Positions 1 through 6,764 of a stretch of DNA of 34,114 bases are shown in pieces. The notes beneath the pieces are model-generated. The model was not told where the DNA came from and searched no databases. It was given only the letters and a program-made list of their open reading frames with translations. Each line of letters begins with the position of its first letter. The first letter of the stretch is position 1. This stretch comes from Verrucomicrobiota bacterium (GTDB lineage Bacteria; Verrucomicrobiota; Verrucomicrobiia; Limisphaerales; UBA9464), in NCBI GenBank assembly GCA_016871615.1, contig VHCX01000035.1, positions 1 to 34,114 of the forward strand, written 5' to 3'. The position numbers and the translations under genes are program-made.

Positions 1-1084
1 CCGGGTCGAACTTGTGGTCGTGGCAGGCCGCGCAGTTGGCGGTGAGGCCCAACCAGACCCACGACGTGGTGGTGACCCGGTCGTTGGCGTAGTTCGCGAG
101 GTTCTCCTCCTCGATGGTGCCACCCTCATTGGTGGTCATGTTGCACCGGTGGAATCCGGTGGCGACCAACTGGTCCTCGGTCGCCCCGGGCAGCAGGTCT
201 CCGGCGATTTGCTCCACCGTGAACCGATCGAAGGGCAGATTCCGGTTGAAGGCCCCGATGACCCAGTCCCGGTAGGGCCACATCTCACGGTAGTTGTCGA
301 AGTGCAGGCCGTGCGTATCGGCGTAGCGGGCCGCGTCGAGCCAGTAGCGTGCACGGTGCTCGCCCCACTGCGGGGTGTCCATCAGGCGGTCGACCCAGCG
401 CTCGTAGGCGTCGGGGCGCGTGTCGCGGACGAACTCCTCGACCCATTCGGGCCGGGGCGGCAGTCCGGTGAGGTCGAGGGCGGAGCGCCGGGCGAGGGTC
501 CGTCGGTCGGCCTCCGGGTTGGGCTTGAGCCCCTTGGCCTCGAGCCCGGCCAGGATGAACGCATCGATGCCGCCCCGAACCCAACCGGCGTTGTTCACCG
601 GCGGCAGCGGGGCCTTCTCGGGCTTCAGGAACGACCAGTGCGGCTGCCACTGGGCGCCCTCGAGGATCCACCGCTTCACGACCTCCTTCTGGGCGGCCGT
701 CAGGTCCTTGTGGGCCTCGGGCGGGGGCATGACCTCATCGGCGTCGGTGGTGACGAGGCGTTGCCACAGGGGGCTCTTGCCGAGGTCACCGGGCACGACG
801 GCCGGCCCGCGCTTGGCGGTGGCGGCGAAAAACCCCTCCTGGGTGTCGAGACGCAGGCCGGCCTTGCGGGTGCCGGGATCCGGGCCGTGGCAGTGGAAGC
901 AGGCGTCGGACAGGATGGGCCGGATGTCGCGATTGAACCCCACCGCCTCGGCCGCCTGGGCGGAGGCCCCGAAGAGGCCTCCGGAAAGGAGCGCCGCCAA
1001 GATCCAAGCCGGGGCCGAGGCGGAGACCGGACCCGAACCCGGGTGGGTTGCCACAGTAGGGACGACAGGGAGAGAGGGCTTCAT
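1..1084 (-). CDS. PSCyt1-DUF1549 (DUF1553 family) secreted protein, C-terminus beyond window
   Basis: Partial gene: 361 codons are visible and the frame is still open at the left edge. Residues 20-45 form a signal-peptide-like hydrophobic stretch ending in ASAQAA. A PSCyt1-type cytochrome c domain follows, with the haem motif CFHCH at residues 62-66. The DUF1549 domain starts around residue 150 with LDLTGLPPRPE, WLDAARYADT and RDWVIGAFNRNLPFDRF. A second CxxCH, CAACH, is at 351-355. DUF1553 is expected in the part outside the window. Such proteins are abundant in Verrucomicrobiota and Planctomycetota, usually beside a DUF1501 gene, and are thought to be periplasmic proteins of polysaccharide breakdown; their biochemistry is not settled. 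The start is the ATG read from 1084, the one that supplies a complete signal peptide. Confidence 0.9.
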   Translation of the reverse strand, partial: MKPSLPVVPTVATHPGSGPVSASAPAWILAALLSGGLFGASAQAAEAVGFNRDIRPILSDACFHCHGPDPGTRKAGLRLDTQEGFFAATAKRGPAVVPGDLGKSPLWQRLVTTDADEVMPPPEAHKDLTAAQKEVVKRWILEGAQWQPHWSFLKPEKAPLPPVNNAGWVRGGIDAFILAGLEAKGLKPNPEADRRTLARRSALDLTGLPPRPEWVEEFVRDTRPDAYERWVDRLMDTPQWGEHRARYWLDAARYADTHGLHFDNYREMWPYRDWVIGAFNRNLPFDRFTVEQIAGDLLPGATEDQLVATGFHRCNMTTNEGGTIEEENLANYANDRVTTTSWVWLGLTANCAACHDHKFDP

Positions 1085-1270
1085 GGTGGACTTCCTGAAA
1101 CGATAAGCCTCAAGACGTCCCGGTGCCAAAGACCATTCTGGCGGAGGACCCACCGGATCTGGCCACCCGGGAGCGCAAGATCAGGTGAGGCCGGGGGGCG
1201 TGAATGGATTCCAGGGGATTCGGAGGGACCTCTTGATTCACGGACGGTTTCCCGTACGCTTTCCTTCGAC

Positions 1271-1513
1271 ATGCTGAGTCTTCCGGCCACCCAAGCAAGA
1301 GCTTCCCTGTACACCCTCATGGATCAGGCGGCTGCGTCGCATGAACCCATCCAAATCACCGGGAAGCGGTCGAATGCGATCCTCGTCTCCGAGGAGGATT
1401 GGAGCGCAATCCAAGAGACCTTGTTCCTGCTCTCGATTCCGGGCATGCGCGAATCCATCCGCGCCGGGATGGTTACCCCGGTCGACCAATGCTCCACCCG
1501 ACTGGCATGGTAG
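1271..1513 (+). CDS. Type II antitoxin, Phd/YefM family
   Basis: An 80-residue protein with the Phd/YefM pattern: LPATQARASLYTLMDQA near the N-terminus (the DNA-binding part), then HEPIQITGKRSNAILVSEEDWSAIQETLFLLS. Members bind their own promoter and use the C-terminal tail to neutralise a YoeB/RelE-type RNase. The open frame extends far upstream, but homology begins at ATG 1271, right after a run of unrelated sequence. There is no obvious Shine-Dalgarno sequence. The stop overlaps the start of the toxin gene by 7 bp, so the two are probably translated together and autoregulated as a pair. Confidence 0.88.
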   Translation: MLSLPATQARASLYTLMDQAAASHEPIQITGKRSNAILVSEEDWSAIQETLFLLSIPGMRESIRAGMVTPVDQCSTRLAW

Positions 1514-1773
1514 CCTGGAGACTGGTTTACACAAAACAGGCCCAGAAAGACGCCAAGAAGCTGTCGGCCAGCGGCCTCAAGCCCAAGGCGATCCGACTCC
1601 TGGAGATCCTCGCGGAAGATCCCTTTCGCAACCCTCCACCCTTTGAGAAGCTGGTGGGTGATTTGTCGGGCGCCTACTCCCGACGAATCAACATCCAGCA
1701 CCGCTTGGTGTACGAGGTGTTTCCGGAAATCCAGACGGTGAAGGTTCTTCGGCTTTGGACCCACTACGAATAA
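1507..1773 (+). CDS. Txe/YoeB family mRNA-interferase toxin
   Basis: An 88-residue protein with the full Txe/YoeB layout: WRLVYTKQAQKDAKKL at the N-terminus, a central ILAEDPFRNPPPFEKLVGDLSGAYSRRINIQHRLVYEV, and the C-terminal WTHYE. The SRRI, HRLVY and terminal HY residues match the catalytic and RNA-binding positions of YoeB, a RelE-fold RNase that cleaves mRNA in the ribosomal A site. I chose ATG 1507 because homology starts with VAWRLVY and it overlaps the antitoxin stop; ATG 1489 is in frame and would add six residues. No disabling change is visible, so the module looks functional. Confidence 0.88.
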   Translation: MVAWRLVYTKQAQKDAKKLSASGLKPKAIRLLEILAEDPFRNPPPFEKLVGDLSGAYSRRINIQHRLVYEVFPEIQTVKVLRLWTHYE

Positions 1774-1829
1774 GGCAGGCCAACGGCAAAACTCCGGTTG
1801 GCCATCCGCGTGGAGGAAGCGGTCCCCCC

Positions 1830-1863
1830 TCAGAGCCTGTCTGAAAACTCAGACAGGCTCTCA
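1830..1863. repeat. Perfect 13-bp-arm hairpin flanked by TCA triplets (IS-end-like scar)
   Basis: Arms AGAGCCTGTCTGA (1832-1844) and its exact reverse complement (1849-1861) enclose the loop AAAC. Read another way, a 28-bp palindrome at 1833-1860 is flanked by the direct triplet TCA (1830-1832 and 1861-1863). The right TCA is the stop codon of the minus-strand secretin remnant. The first 23 bases (1830-1852) recur identically at 24511-24533. A palindrome with a 3-bp TNA-type flanking repeat would fit a minimal left-end/right-end scar of an IS5-like element. There is no T-run, so an intrinsic terminator is less likely. Confidence 0.7.
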
Positions 1864-2031
1864 GGGCTTCTGCGGGAACGTCGCAGGATCGAAGGGCGGA
1901 TGCGCCGGATCGTGGACAGGGCGGCCGGCGGCGTCGATGAGCGTCGGGGTCACCAAGACGAACAGGCGGCTCACCTGGTCTTGGGTGCCTTCCTTGCGAA
2001 AGAAACGGCCGACGAGCGACTCGACCTGCAT
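1861..2031 (-). pseudogene. C-terminal remnant of a type II/III-type secretin (GspD-like)
   Basis: The minus strand encodes 56 residues containing VGRFFRKEGTQDQVSRLFV followed by LVTPTLIDAAGRPVHD and a Pro-rich tail ending at a TGA read from 1863. This matches the end of the secretin core, where verrucomicrobial GspD/PilQ-like proteins carry a GxLFR element and then VTPTLIDPAG. The N-domains and nearly all of the beta-barrel are missing; upstream of about 2036 the sequence switches to an unrelated frame. The ATG at 2031 is only the first Met of the remnant, not a credible start. The stop codon lies in the hairpin scar. Confidence 0.75.
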
Positions 2032-2039
2032 CTTCTTTC

Positions 2040-2302
2040 ACTGCATTCAGTAAGCCCTGCAAATGGAATGCCTTAGCTTTGGCTGTGGCCAAAGATGCCT
2101 GCAGGTGGCTGACCTCTTCCAGCAACGCGTCACGGTCGTACAGGGTCCTCGAAATGACTTCGTCAAGATCCTGGAGCCCCTTCAGCTCTTGAATCCCTCG
2201 CGCCTTCAACTCAGCCACGAGGTTTCTGCGAAGTTTCTTCACCAACGAGTGACCCCGCTTCCTTGCTGCACTGAGGAGATTCGGACATGGAATGTGCCCC
2301 AA
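2040..2302 (-). pseudogene. Unidentified coding remnant joined to the secretin fragment
   Basis: The minus strand reads as believable protein for about 88 residues from an in-frame TTG at 2302, with a basic stretch (SAARKRGHSLVKKLRRNLV) and a long predicted helix (LDEVISRTLYDRDALLEEV, then HLQASLATAKAKAFHLQ). Beyond about 2040 the same frame runs into the secretin tail out of phase, so the natural C-terminus is lost. Another coding-like minus-strand stretch in a different frame (GHGIAVDRADLLKYRDER, then LLPLV and a stop, near 2320-2390) lies just upstream. I recognise neither. They look like pieces of one or two broken genes. Confidence 0.4.
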
Positions 2303-3728
2303 GAGGCCGTCCCGATCGGGCTTCAGACCAGCGGCAAGAGGCGCTCATCCCGATATTTCAGGAGATCGGCTCGATCCACTGCGATCCCGTGGCCGGGCGG
2401 GCACGGCTACTTCCAGGGCCGCCGCTCGTTCCGTGCCTCCGCCTCGCCGCCCCTTCGTCCCTCGGGGGCTCGCTTGGCTCCGCCACTCCTCTCGCTCATG
2501 CCCGGGGGACTGCTCTGAGGGCGAGGCGGAAGCCCAGGTGCATCGATGGGCCACCCGTGAGACTTCGGCCGCACCCTCGGAGTGGCAGGAGCGCTGCGAC
2601 TCCCTGGGTCGGCGACTGGGCCTCCGAAGCCAGGTCCCCCTGCGGGAGTCACCCCGCGTCCACGGGCCGCTCATCGTCGGGTGGTTCCGGCCGATGCTCG
2701 TGCTGCCGCTTGGAACGCTCCAAAGTCTGCCAGGCCTGCAGATCGAGGAGCTGCTGTTGCATGAGTTGGCCCACGTGCACGGGCGGGATCCGCTCATCCA
2801 CCTGCTGCAGCACGCCGTCGAGACCCTGCTCTTCTACCATCCGGCCGTGTGGTGGGTCTCGGAACAAATCCGCCGCGAGCGCGAGCATCGCTGCGACGAC
2901 CGGGTCATCGAGGCCCAAGGCCAAGGCCACTCCCTGGCCGAAGCCCTGGTGACGTTGGCCGAACGGGCGCACTCCGCCAAGCCCCTCGCACTGGCCGCCA
3001 CCGACGGCTCCGTGGCCTCCCGTGTCCGACGCCTGCTACAAGGCCGGCCGCCTGGATCCACGGGGACCACCGCCTTCCGCAAAGGCTGGGTTCGGAGGAC
3101 CCTCGTCCTGATGGTGGTCGGCCTCGGAATCGCCCTGGTTTCCATCGTCCTCGGCCCCCGCCTTTACGTCGCGACAGCCCGCCTGAGGCTGCAAATGGAA
3201 ACGCAAGATACCGATTCCCTGATGACGGCCATGCAAGAGATCCAATCTCCGGCAAGCCTGACCTCCGTATCGGAGATCCACGAATTGCCGAAGCGATGGT
3301 CGTTGGATCCGGCTGCCTGCGTCGATCGCCTCACGGACCGGACCCGGGTTTCGGAATTCCGCAGAACCGGAATCCTGGAGATCCAAGTGGCGAGCGAAGA
3401 TCCGAAACTGGCCGCCGCCCTGGCCGACTCGCTGGCCTCACTCGCGGACGACAGGGACTGGAGGAAACAGCATGCAAACGTTATAGCGAGGCGCGATTCG
3501 ACCCTGAGAATCGCCAAAGAATTGGCCGAAGCCAAACAGAGGCTTTCCCACTCGACCACCAATGACGTCAACGGTGTCCTGGCCACCAGCCAGATCAACG
3601 TCTATGAAGCCATGCTGGAAGGCGCCATTCGGGCCGATGCGGAGACCACTCTCTCCTCCCAAGCCGCAGTGCAGATCATCGACCCGGCCGTGCCGCCCAC
3701 CCGACGCAGCCGCTGGAGCGGAAATTGA
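2292..3728 (+). pseudogene. 5'-truncated M56 (BlaR1-type) metallopeptidase with C-terminal Wzz-like region
   Basis: Recognisable homology starts near 2560. From there the frame encodes RVHGPLIVGWFRPMLVLPLG, the zinc motif HELAH (H157, E158, H161 counted from ATG 2292), ETLLFYHPAVWWVS and EREHRCDD (196-203), all hallmarks of the M56 peptidase domain of BlaR1/MecR1-type receptors. The four membrane helices normally before it are absent; the first ~85 residues are Arg/Pro-rich filler, so the gene has probably lost its 5' end. A membrane helix (about 270-290) follows. The rest resembles the periplasmic part of Wzz/GumC chain-length proteins: RLRLQMETQD, a helical hairpin, then IIDPAVPPTRRSRW just before the stop. 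No BlaI-type repressor gene is adjacent. It may be a remnant, or a gene with a re-formed start. Confidence 0.6.
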
Positions 3729-3795
3729 TGCGCAGCCTAGAGCTGGCATTCCGTCAACCCGCTTGCTTCCGTCGCAACAGGTTCCCGACGCGGCC

Positions 3796-4036
3796 TCAAC
3801 TTCGAGACTCCGAAGTCGGCAGTCCGTCGAAAAAGGCGCGGAGCAACCGCCCGGCCGGCGTGCTCCAATCCACGTCACCGCGCCACCAGTCCCAGGTTTT
3901 GGTCGAACTCATGTTTGCGGTCTCCAATGCGGCGTCCCTGATCTCGGAGGGAATAGATTCCCGGTTGGATCAAGCGGTTGGTGACCTTCGGATCCAGGGC
4001 GAGCCGTCGACCGATGCGCTGGTCACGGGCCGTCAT
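3796..4036 (-). pseudogene. Small hypothetical gene with a single-base frameshift
   Basis: A minus-strand ATG read from 4036 is preceded by a strong Shine-Dalgarno sequence (AAGGAGG, about 8 bases upstream), one of the best in the window. The frame gives MTARDQRIGRRLALDPKV, then TNRLIQPG, but after about residue 26 the +1 frame becomes the convincing one: IPSEIRDAALETANMSSTKT, then WDWWRGDVDWSTPAGRLLRA and FFDGLPTSESRS before a TGA at 3798. Removing one G from the GGG near 3960 restores a single 79-residue frame. Without that change the product is 53 residues. I do not recognise the family. It could be a recent pseudogene or a sequencing error. Confidence 0.5.
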
Positions 4037-4185
4037 GCGACCGACCTCCTTCCGAAACAGGATGCGCGCCGCGAGGCGGGATTTCCGCCACGGTCGATCC
4101 GTATCGTCGCCCGGAATTCGCATGCCTCGACCAGCATGCCCGACATCGCCGATGATTTCAAACCGGCTCCAACGGCAGCATGGGC

Positions 4186-4581
4186 TCAGCGCTGCTCGAT
4201 GGATCCGCCGAACACGCAGTAGGCCAGATATTTCTGGATGCCCACCACGTCGGTGCCCCGCTTGAATTCCTTGGTGATTGGAAGACCGCCCCCCGACACC
4301 CAGATCTTGAGCTCCGAATCGGCGTCGAACGACCCCGCGGTCTCCACACTGAACTGGGTGATGTTCCGGTAGAGCACACTGTGGTAGCTGACCTTCGTGC
4401 CGGTGATCCCCTGACGGTCGATGAGGATGAGGCGGTGATCGGTGAAGATGAACAAGTCGCGGAACACCTTGAAACCGCGGCCGATGGTCTCGCCGGGCAC
4501 GAGCACCGGTTCGAGTTCGGCCTGGATCTTGGCGATGTCGACCTCGGACGCATTGCCGAGCAGGTTGCTGAGGAGTCCCAT
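4186..4581 (-). CDS. Bacterial PH-domain protein (bPH_1/DUF1696 type)
   Basis: A 131-residue cytoplasmic protein filled by one bacterial pleckstrin-homology fold. After an N-terminal helix (GLLSNLLGNASEVDIAKIQA) come strands with GFKVFRDLFIFTDHRLILID, KVSYHSVLYRNITQFSVETA and KIWVSGGGLPITKEF, ending in a helix (IQKYLAYCVFGG). The FTDHRLILID segment is the most diagnostic. Proteins of this family occur as single domains in many bacteria, and their ligand is generally unknown. The start is ATG 4581; upstream sequence in frame is not conserved-looking. The gene is divergent from rlmN across a 235-bp gap in which I see no clear promoter. Confidence 0.8.
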   Translation of the reverse strand: MGLLSNLLGNASEVDIAKIQAELEPVLVPGETIGRGFKVFRDLFIFTDHRLILIDRQGITGTKVSYHSVLYRNITQFSVETAGSFDADSELKIWVSGGGLPITKEFKRGTDVVGIQKYLAYCVFGGSIEQR

Positions 4582-4816
4582 GATGAAAGTTCGGTGAACG
4601 GTTGAAGTATCGGTGGGAAACCATGCAAGACTCCCAGCTTGGAATACCACGGGAACGATTCCAGAGACACTCCACTGAATCGCAGGAGCACCCTCGCTCC
4701 GATTCGACGCTGCCTGGCCCGACCGATCCGAAGCCTGTCGCCCGATGAAGGATTCACCGATGTGGTGGCCTAACCTTCCTTCCGCCGCGGGTTCCATTGC
4801 CCTAGGTTCGCGGCCG

Positions 4817-6010
4817 ATGTCCGAGGCCGAGGTGCAATCCGATGCTGAGATTCATCCGACAGCCAGCCCGGCAGAAGTGCTGGGGCTGACGCGGGCGGAG
4901 TGGAAGGCCAGGGCCAAGGCCTGGGGATTCGCCGAGGTGCATGCCAGCACGCTCTGGTACCAGCTCTATCAAGCCGGACTGCGCGAGTTCCAGACCTCGG
5001 ATCGGCTGCCGCCGCGCTTCGTGGAGCAGGTCTTGCGCGAACATCACCTCCGGTTCCCGGCCGTGCTGCGAGAGACGCGCTCCTCCGACGGCTTCACTCG
5101 CAAGTACCTGCTGGGACTGCCCGACGGCGAAGTCATCGAGACGGTGCTCATGCGCTACAGCGGGCGGACCACCGCCTGCGTGAGCTCGCAAGTCGGCTGC
5201 GCCATGGGCTGCGTGTTCTGCGCCACGGGGCAGCGCGGCTACACCCGCCACCTCACGGCCGGGGAGATCGTCGGACAGGTGCTGCACGTGGACCGGGTGT
5301 TGCGCGAGACGGCGCCCCGACGCGACCGATCCGACGCGACCGAGGCTCCTGAACCGCCCGCGCCGGCGCTGGCCAATCCACGGCACGCCTCGGTGTTCCA
5401 CCGGCACGAGCGGTTGCGCAACGTGGTCTTCATGGGCATGGGCGAACCGCTGCACAACTACGATGCGGTGATGCAGGCCATCGCCATCGTGCGCGATTCG
5501 GCCGGGCTGTCGCTGGGCGCCGACAAGATCACCGTGTCCACCGTGGGGGTGGTGCCGGGCATCCGTCGATTGACCGCCGAACGCCAACCGGTGCGTCTGG
5601 CGGTGTCGCTGCATGGGGCCACCCAGGCCGAGCGGGCCGCACTCATCCCCGTGGCCCGCAAGTGGCCGCTGGACGAACTCATGGACGCCTGCCGCGAGCA
5701 CACCGCGACGTTGGGCTGCCGGATCTTCTTCGAGTGGACGCTCATCGAAGGCCGCAACGACGGCCCTGACCATGCCCACGCCCTCGGCCGATTGCTGCAA
5801 GGCATCCCGTCGCAGGTGAACCTCATCCCGCTCAATCCCACCGAAGGATACGCGGGCCAGCCCACGGGCGGCACCGCCGCACGGGCCTTCCAGGACATCC
5901 TGCTCCTCTACGGACTGCCCAGCACCGTCCGTCAGCGGCGCGGCATCGACATCGCCGCCGGCTGTGGACAACTGGCGGCGATGACCACCAGCCAACCACG
6001 ACCCGGATGA
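4817..6010 (+). CDS. rlmN: 23S rRNA (adenine2503-C2)/tRNA methyltransferase, radical SAM
   Basis: A 397-residue radical-SAM enzyme that methylates C2 of A2503 in 23S rRNA, and in some bacteria A37 of tRNAs. The Fe-S cluster motif is CAMGCVFC (C128, C132, C135). The two cysteines specific to the RlmN/Cfr mechanism appear to be C121 in ACVSSQVG and C383 in AAGCGQL. GMGEPLHNYD, STVGVVPGIR and LAVSLHGA are further family signatures. Residues about 163-198 (RETAPRRDRSDATEAPEPPA onward) form a Pro/Arg-rich insertion absent from the E. coli enzyme. Start ATG 4817 (MSEAEVQ) fits family length; the open frame continues to 4745 with unlikely sequence. Confidence 0.95.
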   Translation: MSEAEVQSDAEIHPTASPAEVLGLTRAEWKARAKAWGFAEVHASTLWYQLYQAGLREFQTSDRLPPRFVEQVLREHHLRFPAVLRETRSSDGFTRKYLLGLPDGEVIETVLMRYSGRTTACVSSQVGCAMGCVFCATGQRGYTRHLTAGEIVGQVLHVDRVLRETAPRRDRSDATEAPEPPAPALANPRHASVFHRHERLRNVVFMGMGEPLHNYDAVMQAIAIVRDSAGLSLGADKITVSTVGVVPGIRRLTAERQPVRLAVSLHGATQAERAALIPVARKWPLDELMDACREHTATLGCRIFFEWTLIEGRNDGPDHAHALGRLLQGIPSQVNLIPLNPTEGYAGQPTGGTAARAFQDILLLYGLPSTVRQRRGIDIAAGCGQLAAMTTSQPRPG

Positions 6011-6068
6011 GGGTTCGTGGGATGCGTGGGCACCTTGAAAACCATTTTGATTCCATTACGGTTGTCCC

Positions 6069-6320
6069 ATGCCGACACTCACGTTGAAAGGCATCCCAAC
6101 GGCCTTGCACGAGGGACTCAAGCGACGCGCCCTGCGCAATCGGAGGTCATTGAACGGCGAGGTCATCGCCTGCCTGGAACAGGTCATCGCACCCACTGAG
6201 CGGAATGCCGCCGAGCTTCTCGAACAAATCCGCGCGTCACGCACACGTCTGGCTCAGGCGGGAATCGCACCACTGACGGATTCCTTTCTCGCGACGGCCA
6301 AGGACAGCCGACGTCGATGA
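6069..6320 (+). CDS. VapB/FitA-type ribbon-helix-helix antitoxin
   Basis: An 83-residue protein with an Arc-like ribbon-helix-helix N-terminus: MPTLTLKGIPTALHEGLKRR as strand and first helix, then RNRRSLNGEVIACLEQVI. The C-terminal half (LLEQIRASRTRLAQAG) is the toxin-wrapping tail. The antitoxin dimer should bind DNA upstream and repress the operon. TTGAAA at 6035-6040 with TACGGT 16 bp downstream is a possible promoter, but weak as evidence. The stop overlaps the VapC start as ATGA (6317-6320), indicating translational coupling. Confidence 0.85.
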   Translation: MPTLTLKGIPTALHEGLKRRALRNRRSLNGEVIACLEQVIAPTERNAAELLEQIRASRTRLAQAGIAPLTDSFLATAKDSRRR

Positions 6321-6721
6321 TCGTCGCCGATTGCAACCTCATCGCCTACCTGCTGTTGGCAGGTCCGCGGACCCGAGTGGCCGAAGCCGTGTTCCTGCAG
6401 GAACCTTCGTGGGCCGCACCTCTGCTGTGGCGCTCGCAATTCCGGAACGTCCTGGCCACCCAAATGCGGGTGAACCACCTTCCATTGGCCGAGGCTCTCC
6501 TCAAGATGACCGAGGCCGAAACCGTCATCGGCTCACAGGAACACCCTGTTTCGTCCGACGAGGTGCTGGAGGAATGCGCCCGTTCCGGCGTGAGTGCCTA
6601 CGATGCGGAGTACCTCGTGGTGGCCAGGAGGCTGCAGGTCCCGCTGCTCACGCACGACCGGCGACTCCTCGGCGCTGGAGCCCCCATGGCACGGACTCCC
6701 GAGGCATTCCTCGGCCGTTGA
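6317..6721 (+). CDS. PIN-domain VapC-like toxin with altered active-site residue
   Basis: A 134-residue PIN-domain protein. The first acidic residue is D5 (VADCNLIAYLL), the others are D96 (SAYDAEYLVVA) and D114 (LTHDRRLL). The conserved Glu of the fold, expected in the WRS-E-xRNVL element, is replaced by Gln41 (WRSQFRNVL). PIN toxins cut tRNA or rRNA with Mg2+ held by these acids, so the E-to-Q change may reduce or abolish activity. The protein is otherwise full length with no frameshift. It overlaps the antitoxin gene by 4 bp. Confidence 0.87.
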   Translation: MIVADCNLIAYLLLAGPRTRVAEAVFLQEPSWAAPLLWRSQFRNVLATQMRVNHLPLAEALLKMTEAETVIGSQEHPVSSDEVLEECARSGVSAYDAEYLVVARRLQVPLLTHDRRLLGAGAPMARTPEAFLGR

Positions 6722-6764
6722 TCCAGGCCCCACGAAGTAACACCCCGCCCCCCGGGGCTGGGAC

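Noticed and set aside
1832-1861. Hairpin as an intrinsic terminator of the YoeB or secretin gene
   Set aside because: There is no T-run on either strand, and half of the element recurs without the second arm at 24511, which fits a mobile-element scar better.
1688-2302. A 204-residue minus-strand protein as a single gene
   Set aside because: It joins an unknown N-terminal remnant to an out-of-frame reading of the secretin tail and to antisense of the YoeB toxin. The composite is not a natural protein.
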